DNA of 57,583 nt from an uncultured Mailhella sp. (GTDB taxonomy: Bacteria > Desulfobacterota > Desulfovibrionia > Desulfovibrionales > Desulfovibrionaceae), in contig CALUPL010000108.1 in the NCBI GenBank assembly GCA_944322635.1, positions 1 to 57,583 on the forward strand, read 5' to 3'. The position numbers and the translations under genes were made by a program. How positions within the stretch are numbered: the first letter of the stretch is position 1; the number at the start of each line of letters is the position of its first letter. Of this stretch, positions 42,360 through 51,438 are shown in pieces. The notes beneath the pieces are model-generated. The model did not search any database and was not told the DNA's origin. It saw nothing but the letters and a program-made list of their open reading frames with translations.

Positions 42360-42388
42360 GTGACAAGCGAAATCAAAAAAAGTATTCT
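42360..42388 (+). promoter_or_regulatory. Promoter of the phosphofructokinase gene
   Basis: GTGACA (42360-42365), a 17-base A-rich spacer and TATTCT (42383-42388). The start codon is 28 bases downstream, behind GGAGG. Confidence 0.6.
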
Positions 42389-42416
42389 CTTCGCTCTATG
42401 ATTCTGGAGGCTGCAA

Positions 42417-43703
42417 ATGACTCACGAAATAGATACGCATATCATGACGGTGGGCAAGGCCAAAATAGACAATCCGGCCATAGGCCCCTATATTGACGAC
42501 ACCCCCGTCCCCTTCTATCTCGACGCCGAGCACGGCGGCGAAGACGTCAAGGGACTGGAAGACACCCCCATTTATATCGAACAGGCCGGCCCGCGTGAGC
42601 ACGTGTACTACGACCCCGGCAAAACCAAGGCCGCCATCGTCACCTGCGGCGGACTCTGCCCGGGACTCAACGACGTCATCCGCGCCGTAGTGCTCGAATC
42701 CTACTACGGCTACGGCGTTCGTTCCATTCTCGGCATCCGATACGGCCTCGAAGGCTTCATTCCCAAGTACCATCACGACATCATGGAGCTCACGCCCCGC
42801 AACGTGTCGGAAATCCATACCTTCGGCGGAACCATTCTCGGCTCCTCCCGCGGCCCGCAGAGCCCCGAGGAAATTGTGGACGCTCTTGAACGCATGAACG
42901 TCAACATGCTCTACATCATCGGCGGCGACGGCACCATGAAGGCGGCAGCGGCCATTCAGGAAGAAATTTTCCGCCGTCAGCTCCATACCTCCGTCATCGG
43001 TATTCCCAAGACCATCGACAACGACATCAACTTCGTGCCCAAGTCCTTCGGTTTCGATACCGCCGTGGACGTGGCCACCTCGTCTCTGCGCTGCGCCCAT
43101 ACCGAAGCCATCGGCGCCCCCTACGGCGTGGGGCTCGTCAAGCTCATGGGCCGCGAATCCGGCTTCATCGCCGCCCAGGCCACACTGTCGCTCAACATCG
43201 TCAACTTCGTGCTCGTGCCCGAGGTGCCCTTCAAGCTCGAAGGCGAAGGCGGCCTTCTGCCCGCTCTGGAAGAACGGCTGCGCAATCGTTCCCACGCCGT
43301 CATCGTAGCGGCCGAAGGCGCAGGTCAGGATCTGCTCACCGCCAGCGGCAAAACCGACGCTTCCGGCAACCGCGTTCTCGGAGATATCGGCATTTTCCTT
43401 CAGAAGGCCATCAAAAACTACTTCTCCAACAAGGACATGAACGTCACCGTCAAGTACATCGATCCGAGCTACATCGTGCGTTCCGTGCCCGCCAATACCA
43501 ACGACCGCGTCTATTGCGGCCTTCTCGGCCGCAACGCCGTGCACGCCGCCATGGCCGGCAAGACCAACATGGTCGTTGCCCGCCTGCTCGACCGCTTCGT
43601 GCATCTGCCGCTGCAGCTCGTCACACGTCGCCGCCGCCAGATAGACATCAAGTCCAACTACTGGCGCTCCGTCATCGCCACCACGGGCCAGAGACTCGCG
43701 TAA
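42417..43703 (+). CDS. 6-phosphofructokinase, group II, probably ATP-dependent
   Basis: Glycolytic enzyme phosphorylating fructose-6-phosphate. The 428-residue protein is of the longer group II type with an N-terminal extension before the core VTCGGLCPGLNDVIRAVV. The phosphoryl-donor loop reads GGDGT (about 168-172), with Gly where PPi-dependent enzymes carry Asp. The later motif is PKTIDNDI (about 197-204), with the Lys usually seen in PPi enzymes. This combination is known from the ATP-dependent TP0108-like and trypanosomatid enzymes, so ATP is the more likely donor. MGRESGFIA marks the fructose-6-phosphate site. It has its own promoter and a hairpin after it. Confidence 0.9.
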   Translation: MTHEIDTHIMTVGKAKIDNPAIGPYIDDTPVPFYLDAEHGGEDVKGLEDTPIYIEQAGPREHVYYDPGKTKAAIVTCGGLCPGLNDVIRAVVLESYYGYGVRSILGIRYGLEGFIPKYHHDIMELTPRNVSEIHTFGGTILGSSRGPQSPEEIVDALERMNVNMLYIIGGDGTMKAAAAIQEEIFRRQLHTSVIGIPKTIDNDINFVPKSFGFDTAVDVATSSLRCAHTEAIGAPYGVGLVKLMGRESGFIAAQATLSLNIVNFVLVPEVPFKLEGEGGLLPALEERLRNRSHAVIVAAEGAGQDLLTASGKTDASGNRVLGDIGIFLQKAIKNYFSNKDMNVTVKYIDPSYIVRSVPANTNDRVYCGLLGRNAVHAAMAGKTNMVVARLLDRFVHLPLQLVTRRRRQIDIKSNYWRSVIATTGQRLA

Positions 43704-43726
43704 CTCCGTATGTGCATGATTTGAAA

Positions 43727-43754
43727 ACTCCGTATTCTGTAAAGAATACGGAGT
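43727..43754 (+). terminator. Hairpin terminator after the phosphofructokinase gene
   Basis: Perfect 12-bp stem ACTCCGTATTCT and AGAATACGGAGT with loop GTAA, followed by ATTTCTATA, a broken T run. Confidence 0.7.
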
Positions 43755-44412
43755 ATTTCTATATACGGCCGTCCGCAGCTCCCTTCTGCACAGGCATGAC
43801 TTTGCACACGGACTCCTCATTCAAGCCGATTGCTTATTCTGATCAAAAAAGGACTTTCAGCCGCAGATTTCGGGATACCGATATTCGATGAATGCCTGTT
43901 CCGAAAAATTTTCCCGATCATGGTAATTGCGGCTTTTCTCTTGCAGCAACAAAAAATTCTTCATTCAGATATCCTATGAAAACAGATCTCCATCAAGATA
44001 TCGCCCCGGCAAAGATGATAAGCCAAAGCCGAAGAGTCCGGCTCCGAGATTCTGCTTTCAGCTGATGCCGTGGCGATCGAACAGGCAGGCATTTCTGCGG
44101 CTCCAGAATTCATGCGGAACACGTCGGGAACAACTTTTTCCTGATGTCCCTCTCGGAACCGAGACAACAAGGCTCCAGCCCTCAGACTGTAACCTTGCCT
44201 TACACTTCGGGATTCCGGTACGTATCGGATGCGCCGTCCATGACGGATTTTCCCTGAAAAGGACCAGACTGCGGCCGTTCATTCAAGGCAAGCGGCAGCC
44301 TCCGTATGTGTGCTTCCGTGGCCGGAAGCCCAACGGCGGCCCTTGCGAATAGACGAGGAATGGACAATGATGGAAAAGGAAGAATCCCCTTCCACAAAGC
44401 CCCCCGCAGGAC
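43755..44412. other. Long intergenic region before addA
   Basis: About 660 bases without a recognised gene. An open frame at 43927-44352 has no family-like sequence and no ribosome site. The region is less GC-rich than its neighbours at the left end. Confidence 0.4.
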
Positions 44413-47400
44413 ATGAGCGAATTTCGACAGATAAAAGCCTCCGCCGGTTCCGGCAAGACCTATACCCTCACAAGCAGCTTTCTTTCCCTGCTTGCGGGAG
44501 CCTCCGGCGCGTCGTGGAGCCGCCCTCCCTCCGGCTGTGCCGTGTCGGAAGAAGGCTCCTACGGCTGGCAGGAAATACTGGCCATCACCTTCACCAACAA
44601 GGCGGCTACGGAAATGCGCGAACGGCTGCTTTCCCGGTTGAAGAGCATGGCACTTGCCCAGGGAGCGGAAGCATCGAAGGAGCCTTTCTGGAAACCGGCC
44701 CGGGCGCGCGACGCCGTAGATATGCTCATACGCAGCTACAGCTCCCTGAACATCCGCACCATAGACAGTCTCCTTCACCTCATGGTTCGTCTCTCCGCGC
44801 TGGATTTCGACCTGTCACCGGACTTTGAACCCCGCTTTGCCGACAGCGACATTACCGGCCCCATTTTCGACGAGATGGCAGAACAGGCCCGTGACGACGA
44901 AATTCTCGGCATGCTGTTCCGTCGTGCCTGCCGTCAGATGCTGCGCTCGGAAAAGACCCGCGGCTTTCTTGCCGGAGAACGCATACGCGAACGGGTGACG
45001 GCCATAGTCTCCCTCATGCTCTCCGGCGACGGCTGGAGCATACGTGACCTGGCCTCGCCGGAAGAGGCGGAAAATCATCTTGAATTTCTTGTACGCGGCA
45101 TAGAAAACGACGCAAGGGAAATGCGGGTCCGCATCGAGCAGGAAGAACTTAAGGCAAGCAAGCATTTTCTCAACGCCCTCGGCAACTGCATAGAATGCGG
45201 CGGCAGGGCCAACAAACTGCCGCTTACCTCAACCATGTTCCAGAAGGAAAACTTCGATGCCTGTCTGCTCAAGGCCTCCAAAGGCAATGCCAGTCTCTCG
45301 CTGCACGCCCTGTATGAAAGTCTGCAGAGCGACATCAGGGAAATAAAGGTGCTGCTCGGTGCTCGTCGGCTCATGCCTTTTTCCGAGCTTGCTCAGGAGG
45401 TCTATGCCAGACTTGAGGAATATGAGCGCAAAAACGGCATCATAGCCGCCTCGCAGGTGCCGCGTCTCGCCATTCGCGCCGCTGACGACAGCGAAGGGGT
45501 AAACGAACTGTTCTGCCGCCTTGGGGCGCGCATCACCCACATGCTCATAGATGAGTTTCAGGACACGAGCCGTGACCAGTGGCTTGCTCTCCAGCCCCTG
45601 GCGGAAGAAGCACTTTCCAAGGGCGGCTCTCTCACCATAGTGGGTGACGTAAAGCAGGCCATCTACGGCTGGAGAGGCGGCGACGCCGCCCTCTTCGACC
45701 AGCTCGTGCGGCCGGGCTCACCGCTGCTTTCTCTGGTAGAGCAGCCGACGCTGGAGACACTGCCTTTCAACTGGCGGAGCCGTCAGCGCATCGTAGCCTG
45801 GAACAACTCCCTGTTTTCTCCGCTCGGAAATGTGGAATTTGCCCGGGAACTTCTTTCCCCTCTTGCGGAAGGAGACGAGGAGCTTCTTCATCAGCAGGCC
45901 TCTCTGCTGGCCGAGGCCTTCGACCGAGCATCCCAGAGTGCGGAGCACTGTGCGCCGGGCGGACTCGTGACACTGCACGAGCTGGAAAAGGGACGGGAGG
46001 AGGAAGAACTTTCCTCCTGTCTGCCGGACATGGTGGAGTCGCTCGGCAAAAGCCGCGCCTGGGGAGACATCTGCATTCTTGCGCGCAACAACGATCAGGC
46101 GGCCAAAGCCGCCTCGTGGCTCATGGCCCGGCGCATTCCCGTGGTCACGCAGGGAAGCCTTCTTCTTGCGGAACAGCCGGTCGTGGCGGGTCTCGTCAGT
46201 CTGCTGCGCTTTCTGAACGATCCCGACGACGACATAGCCTTCTGGGCCACGCTGAACGCCCGGGAACTGCTGCCTCCTCTACCTTCGCCGGAAGGAAATG
46301 AGATTGACGAAACGGCTCTTCTCGACTGGCTTGCCAGACGTTCCCGCCGGAAGACTCTGGCCCGGCAGTTTGCCGCGGACTTTCCCGATGCCTGGGACTC
46401 CGTATTCGCCCCGCTGCACGACAACGCAGGCCTGCTCACGCCCTACGATGCCGTCATGGAAGTGCTGGAACGATGGAAGGTCGTGGAACGATGTCCGCAT
46501 GCCGAAGGCTTCATCCGCCGCTTTCTGGAAGTCATGTTCTGTGCCGAAGAACAGGGCGTAGCCGATCTCTCCGGCTTTCTCGATCTGTGGGATGAAAGCG
46601 GCAGTCAGGAAAAGGCGCCTCTGCCGGAAAGCATGGACGCCGTACGCATCATGACCATGCACAAGGCCAAGGGACTGGAATTCGACGTGGTCATTCTGCC
46701 CTGGCTGAACTTCTCTCTCGGCCGTGCCTCGGACGACAAGTCCGTATTCTGGAACAGCCGGGGTACGGGCCTTCTTGCTCCGCTGTGCCGGGAAATGGGC
46801 AGACCGTGGCTTGAGGACCGCATGAATACGGCAAGAGAGTCCCTTCATCTCATCTATGTAGCCATGACCCGTGCGGTTTCCGAGCTGCACCTTTTCGTAC
46901 CCGATCCGGACGAGGGCCCCGTGCCTCTCATGCTCGACGCACTGCTCTCCCGTGTACGAAACACGCTGCAGGAAAAGAACGGCACTCTTATGTGGGGGGA
47001 ACCTTCAAAAAATACGCAGGATTCAGACGACTCCTTTTCCGCAGCCCGCCCCCCGGAAACGCTCGAAGAACCGGACGGAAACGCTCCTTCCGCAATATCG
47101 GCCGAACACGCCCCTTCACCCTCGTCTTCCGAGCAGAACAATAAGGCCCCGGCAGAAGAATCCTGCGACGAGAGCTGGCGTCCCATGGGCTGGCTTCCGC
47201 GACTGCGCATGTTCCGCAGTCCCCTGGAAGACTGGACCTTCACGCCCAAAAGACGCGGCACGCTCATACATCACTGTCTGGAAGGCCTGCAGGTATCCGG
47301 CGTAGGCGAAGCCTCGACAAGACGCGACGCAGCACTGGCTGCAGCCCGCGGCATCTCCACTTTTCCCCTGCCCGTTCCGAACAGGGAAAGCGTACAAAAG

Positions 47401-47730
47401 GAAGTGGAAGACATTCTCTGCTGGTACGCCATGCAGCCCGAAACCCCGCACTGGCTGGCCTTCGGCACGCCGGAACACGCTCTGCTTGATGCCGACGGCA
47501 GACAATACCGGGTAGATCTGCTGGTGGACGACGGCCGGGAACTTATCGCCGTGGAATACAAAACGGGAAGCTCGGGAGAGCTGCCCCTTCCCGAACACAA
47601 GGCTCAGCTTTCACGCTATCTCAGACTGCTTCGCCAGGCGGGAGGCATGAAGGTACGCGGTGCTCTGGTGTACCTCGACCGCCGCGAAACATTCCAGATC
47701 CTTCCCGGAGACGACCATGAGCAGCCGTAA
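44413..47730 (+). CDS. addA: AddA-type helicase-nuclease (UvrD/RecB family)
   Basis: A 1105-residue subunit of the AddAB recombination helicase-nuclease, which resects double-strand breaks for RecA loading. The SF1 helicase motifs are all present: I ASAGSGKT (9-16), Ia AITFTNKAATEMRERL, II LIDEFQDTS (~378), III IVGDVKQAIYGWRGGD (~410), IV NWRSRQRI, V VRIMTMHKAKGLEFDVV (~746) and VI HLIYVAMTRAVSELHLF. A C-terminal RecB-type nuclease domain has YRVDLLVDD and IAVEYKTGSS (~1046), with Glu in place of the more usual Asp of the DYK motif. addB overlaps its 3' end by 14 bases, so the two are translationally coupled. Confidence 0.9.
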   Translation: MSEFRQIKASAGSGKTYTLTSSFLSLLAGASGASWSRPPSGCAVSEEGSYGWQEILAITFTNKAATEMRERLLSRLKSMALAQGAEASKEPFWKPARARDAVDMLIRSYSSLNIRTIDSLLHLMVRLSALDFDLSPDFEPRFADSDITGPIFDEMAEQARDDEILGMLFRRACRQMLRSEKTRGFLAGERIRERVTAIVSLMLSGDGWSIRDLASPEEAENHLEFLVRGIENDAREMRVRIEQEELKASKHFLNALGNCIECGGRANKLPLTSTMFQKENFDACLLKASKGNASLSLHALYESLQSDIREIKVLLGARRLMPFSELAQEVYARLEEYERKNGIIAASQVPRLAIRAADDSEGVNELFCRLGARITHMLIDEFQDTSRDQWLALQPLAEEALSKGGSLTIVGDVKQAIYGWRGGDAALFDQLVRPGSPLLSLVEQPTLETLPFNWRSRQRIVAWNNSLFSPLGNVEFARELLSPLAEGDEELLHQQASLLAEAFDRASQSAEHCAPGGLVTLHELEKGREEEELSSCLPDMVESLGKSRAWGDICILARNNDQAAKAASWLMARRIPVVTQGSLLLAEQPVVAGLVSLLRFLNDPDDDIAFWATLNARELLPPLPSPEGNEIDETALLDWLARRSRRKTLARQFAADFPDAWDSVFAPLHDNAGLLTPYDAVMEVLERWKVVERCPHAEGFIRRFLEVMFCAEEQGVADLSGFLDLWDESGSQEKAPLPESMDAVRIMTMHKAKGLEFDVVILPWLNFSLGRASDDKSVFWNSRGTGLLAPLCREMGRPWLEDRMNTARESLHLIYVAMTRAVSELHLFVPDPDEGPVPLMLDALLSRVRNTLQEKNGTLMWGEPSKNTQDSDDSFSAARPPETLEEPDGNAPSAISAEHAPSPSSSEQNNKAPAEESCDESWRPMGWLPRLRMFRSPLEDWTFTPKRRGTLIHHCLEGLQVSGVGEASTRRDAALAAARGISTFPLPVPNRESVQKEVEDILCWYAMQPETPHWLAFGTPEHALLDADGRQYRVDLLVDDGRELIAVEYKTGSSGELPLPEHKAQLSRYLRLLRQAGGMKVRGALVYLDRRETFQILPGDDHEQP

Positions 47731-50710
47731 CCGCACCTTCATCCCCTTCCAGATCGTGCCCTGGGACGACGACTTCATGCTGAGAGTGCACGATCTGGTC
47801 CGCGACATGACGGGCAACAAACCCGGCAAGGCCGTCATCGTCTTTCCGCTCAACCGCCCGAAACGCTATCTGCTCGATATTTACCGCAGGGAAGTCACGG
47901 GACCCATGCTTCTGCCGCACATCGTCAACTCCGGACAGCTCGTGCAGATGTGCCTTGAAAGCTGGACCCGCTCCGTCCCCCGCCTGGCGGGCACGCTGGA
48001 TCAGGTGGCCGTTCTCAAGGAATGCCTGCTGGACATAAGCAGCCGGGAAAAGGCGGACTCTCCGCTGGCACAACTGGCCCGCAGCCTGGAAGATGAGGAC
48101 GGCATGGCCCGTTTCTACCCATGGGGCGTACGACTTGCACATCTGCTTGACGAATGCGCCGGACACATGGTGGAGGCCGAAGACCTCCTTCACGTGGACG
48201 ACATGGTGGCGCCCTACGCCGCCGCGCTGCTCGGAAGCCTCAGCCGCATACAGGAACGTTACCGTGCCGTACTGCGAAAGCGGGGGCTGAGCACCCCCGG
48301 GTTTGATGCCCAGCACGCCGCACAGCTTGCCGGAGCCTCGCCGGATCTGCCTCTCAAACTCCAGGGCAAAAGCGTCATCATCGCCGGTTTCGTTCGTCTC
48401 ACCAGAGCGGAAGACAGGCTCTTCCGCTATCTCTGGGAAAACGGAGCCTGCCTGTGTCTGCATACCGACCCGACCATTCTTTCCGGTACGGGGCACTGGA
48501 GCTGCGGCGAACATAAGGAATGTCTCACACGATGGAAGGCCAAAGGTGAGGTACTCGGACAGAGTTCGGGCAGGGAACCCGTCATCCATTTTCACGCGGG
48601 GTACGATCTGCACTCGCAGCTTCTTGAGCTCAGAAAAGAACTTGAGGCTCATCCCTGCCCCGATGAGAGCCGTGCCGTGGTCATCACCCATGATTCCCTG
48701 CTCATGCCCACACTGCATCACATCCCGGAAAAGAGCATCAACATTTCCCTGGGCTATCCGCTGGGCCGCTCGCTTCTTGCTCAGCTTGTGGAACGGCTCA
48801 TGGAAACAAGACGCGGCATGAACGGCTCGGGTCTCGTGCACTGGAAAAGCCTCATGGCGCTCATCCGTCATCCCTACGTGCGCATGCTGGGCGTACCTTC
48901 CTCCGAAGAAAACGGAGAAAGCATGCCGCTGCGCCCCTTTCTTTCGCGTTTCGAAGCCAGACTGCGCACGGGCAGCCGCATGGTAGATGCGAAAAACTGC
49001 GCCTCCGACATGGTAGATGAAATACTCGGCGATCTCGACGGAGGCCCGTTATCCGAAGATCTCAACGAAGAGACGGGCAGAGTTTTAGAAAGAATCATGG
49101 ATACGCTCGTCTCGAAATGGCGTACTGTGGACACGCTGGAAGACATGGCCTCGCGTCTCAGAGAACTGTGTCAGCTTCTTCTGGAGTGCGGCGCCCCCAT
49201 CTGGCCGCGCTTTCCGCTGGACGCGGAATGTCTTGCAAGGCTCATGCAGGGCGTGATTCCCGAACTTTCCGACAACGCCATGGCAAACGAATTTCTGTCC
49301 ATGGAATCGATTTTCGCCATCGTACATCAGGCACTGGCCGAACAGCGCGTCCCCTTCGAGGCCGATCCGCTTACCGGGCTGCAGATTCTCGGCACGCTGG
49401 AAACCCGGCTTCTGCATTTCGACCGAGTCTATCTTCTGGACATGACCGAAGACGCCCTGCCCGGTGCGCCCTCACGCGATCCGCTGCTCCCGGACAATCT
49501 GCGTCCCCTTCTGGGACTTCCAGACAACAGCCGCCGCGATCAGCTCGCCGCACATACCTTCCACAGGCTCATTGCCGGAGCAAAGGAAGTATTTCTCTAC
49601 TGGCAGGAAGGTGTGCAAAACGGCGTCATGGACGGCAAAAAACTTCGTTCCCGTCTGGTGGAAGAGGCTATCTGGAGGGTGGAGCAAAAGAAAAAAAAGG
49701 TATTGCGTCCCGGCACGGCCCCTCTTTACACCTCCGCTTTTCCCATGACGGAACCGCCGGTGCCACTGTATGCGCCCATTATCCGCACCGACGCCATCAA
49801 CGCGCGCATGAAGGAACTTCTCGAAAAAAAGATATCTCCCACGGAACTCGACACCTACATTGCCTGCCCGGCACGATTTTTCCGCAAGTACGCAGGAGCG
49901 CTGAAAGAAGCGGATACGGTCATGGAAGGCGACGATCATCTCGGTGTGGGCAATCTGCTGCACGCCGTTCTTCTGCGGGCCTTCAAGCCCTTCCTCGGAC
50001 TCCCCGTGGGGCCCGGAGCTCTGAATACTGATCAGCTGGAAAATATTTTCCGGGAAGAGCTCGAAGCCAGCGGTCTTGCCGTCAACCTGCCCGCCCAAAG
50101 CCGTTTCATGCTTGAGGCAGCCGGGCCGTCGCGTCTTCGGGATTTTGCCGCCGCCCAGCCGGATGTGCTGGAACTCATTCAGCTGGAACACAACGTGTCC
50201 GCCGTGTTTGAGGACAACGGCCGACGCTTCACGCTGGAAGGAAAAATCGACCGTCTGGACAGACGGGAACAGGGACTCGTCATTCTCGACTACAAAAGCG
50301 GCAGCACCAGCCGTCAACCCCACCTCTCCTTCTGGGACGACGATTTTCTCTGGGAAGCCATGGAATCATGGACTCCCGGAAAAAGCGATCCGCTGCCCGA
50401 ACTTGCCAAAGCCCTGCCCAGCATTCAGCTTCCCGCCTATCTCTACATGTGCGGACACGATCCGCAGAATGCCGAACACCTGCGCTACGCTCCTCTGTTC
50501 GACGCCGCGCTCGTGCAGCTGGCCGACCGGGGGGAGGAGCTTCCCCTGCTCGGTGCAAAAATCGACGACGACGCACGATCCCGCATCATCGAAGAACGTA
50601 TTCCTGCACTGCTGCGTTTCGTGCTGCGCCATATGTCCACGGCCGAAGCATTCACTCCCCGTAGAACCGACCGCTGTGCACGCTGTCCCTACCAGAGCTG
50701 CTGCCGATAA
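47717..50710 (+). CDS. addB: AddB-type nuclease subunit with iron-sulfur nuclease domain
   Basis: A 997-residue partner of AddA. The ATG at 47717 has GGAG upstream and overlaps the addA stop by 14 bases. The N-terminal half is a divergent inactivated helicase fold, with no intact Walker A. The C-terminal nuclease has GKIDRLDRREQGLVILDYKSGS (~842-863), the PD-(D/E)xK core. It is flanked by one Cys at TYIACPARFFRKY (~713) and three or four at the very end (DRCARCPYQSCCR), the layout of the 4Fe-4S-stapled AddB nuclease. Its size and context with addA support AddB over a stand-alone PD-(D/E)xK protein. Confidence 0.88.
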   Translation: MSSRNRTFIPFQIVPWDDDFMLRVHDLVRDMTGNKPGKAVIVFPLNRPKRYLLDIYRREVTGPMLLPHIVNSGQLVQMCLESWTRSVPRLAGTLDQVAVLKECLLDISSREKADSPLAQLARSLEDEDGMARFYPWGVRLAHLLDECAGHMVEAEDLLHVDDMVAPYAAALLGSLSRIQERYRAVLRKRGLSTPGFDAQHAAQLAGASPDLPLKLQGKSVIIAGFVRLTRAEDRLFRYLWENGACLCLHTDPTILSGTGHWSCGEHKECLTRWKAKGEVLGQSSGREPVIHFHAGYDLHSQLLELRKELEAHPCPDESRAVVITHDSLLMPTLHHIPEKSINISLGYPLGRSLLAQLVERLMETRRGMNGSGLVHWKSLMALIRHPYVRMLGVPSSEENGESMPLRPFLSRFEARLRTGSRMVDAKNCASDMVDEILGDLDGGPLSEDLNEETGRVLERIMDTLVSKWRTVDTLEDMASRLRELCQLLLECGAPIWPRFPLDAECLARLMQGVIPELSDNAMANEFLSMESIFAIVHQALAEQRVPFEADPLTGLQILGTLETRLLHFDRVYLLDMTEDALPGAPSRDPLLPDNLRPLLGLPDNSRRDQLAAHTFHRLIAGAKEVFLYWQEGVQNGVMDGKKLRSRLVEEAIWRVEQKKKKVLRPGTAPLYTSAFPMTEPPVPLYAPIIRTDAINARMKELLEKKISPTELDTYIACPARFFRKYAGALKEADTVMEGDDHLGVGNLLHAVLLRAFKPFLGLPVGPGALNTDQLENIFREELEASGLAVNLPAQSRFMLEAAGPSRLRDFAAAQPDVLELIQLEHNVSAVFEDNGRRFTLEGKIDRLDRREQGLVILDYKSGSTSRQPHLSFWDDDFLWEAMESWTPGKSDPLPELAKALPSIQLPAYLYMCGHDPQNAEHLRYAPLFDAALVQLADRGEELPLLGAKIDDDARSRIIEERIPALLRFVLRHMSTAEAFTPRRTDRCARCPYQSCCR

Positions 50711-50797
50711 GAACATGCTACGCACGCCGAAGCCGTACTGATTTCCCGCGCCCTCAATAGCACAGGCGACCGCTTTTGTTTTTCTCCGCAAAGAAAC

Positions 50798-50835
50798 AAC
50801 AAAGCTCTTCCGAAAACGCCCGGGAGAGCTTTGTT
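50798..50835. terminator. Bidirectional terminator between addB and the C_GCAxxG_C_C gene
   Basis: A 15-bp stem with one G-T pair: AACAAAGCTCTTCCG (50798-50812) and CGGGAGAGCTTTGTT (50821-50835), 8-base loop. T-rich sequence follows on the minus strand. Confidence 0.75.
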
Positions 50836-50856
50836 ACGGCCGATGAAATGCCACCG

Positions 50857-51303
50857 TCACGCCGGCAGGACAGAATCCGCCTTTTCGTCTTCGTCCAGCA
50901 TCTCATCGAGAACGGCGCAGGTATCCGTGAGCATATCGGCGCAAACCGTGGCAAACAGGCCCTTTTCAGCAGCTTCCTTCATGACGCCGGGCTGCGTGAT
51001 GTCCATGCCCAGAATATCTCGGCAGGAACGGCAGGGGTGTTTTTTCGAAAGGCGCCGCTCGAATTCCGTCACCTTTTCCACCAGAAGCGGCTTTTTCAGC
51101 TTGCCCTCCTCCAGAGTAGCGGCTCTGCCGTAACGCAAACCGAGCACGATGTGCGCACCGCACAGGCATCCGCAGGTGTCCGCATGCCCCATGCCCGTAC
51201 CGAATGCCGACCCCATGCCTACGGCCAGAGAATCGTCTATGCCGAGACGCGACGCACAGTGCAGACATACCTTCTGCGCACAAAGACCAAAACGTGTTAC
51301 CAT
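50857..51303 (-). CDS. C_GCAxxG_C_C family protein (putative redox or metal protein)
   Basis: A 148-residue protein of the C-GCAxxG-C-C family, whose function is not established; members are common in anaerobes and their conserved cysteines suggest metal or redox roles. Matching segments are FGLCAQKVCLHCASRLGID, GMGSAFGTGMGHADTCGCLCGAHIVLGLRYGR, and the C-terminal HPCRSCRDILGMD with TVCADMLTDTCAVLDEML. The ATG at 51303 follows a perfect GGAGG. It lies 135 bases downstream of the PadR/radical SAM gene on the same strand and may share its transcript. Confidence 0.82.
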   Translation of the reverse strand: MVTRFGLCAQKVCLHCASRLGIDDSLAVGMGSAFGTGMGHADTCGCLCGAHIVLGLRYGRAATLEEGKLKKPLLVEKVTEFERRLSKKHPCRSCRDILGMDITQPGVMKEAAEKGLFATVCADMLTDTCAVLDEMLDEDEKADSVLPA

Positions 51304-51438
51304 ATTTCCTCCAGACCGCCGTTCAACCCGGCGTTGCGGAAAAATTTTTCTGTTTTCTCAGACTCCGCCCGTCATTCCGTTACGACATGATTCTTTCATG
51401 AGGGCAACAAGCTGCAAAAAGAAGCGTTCCCCCATGGG

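Noticed and set aside
43927..44352. Possible small gene in the gap before addA
   Set aside because: No ribosome site, no family-like segment and irregular codon use.
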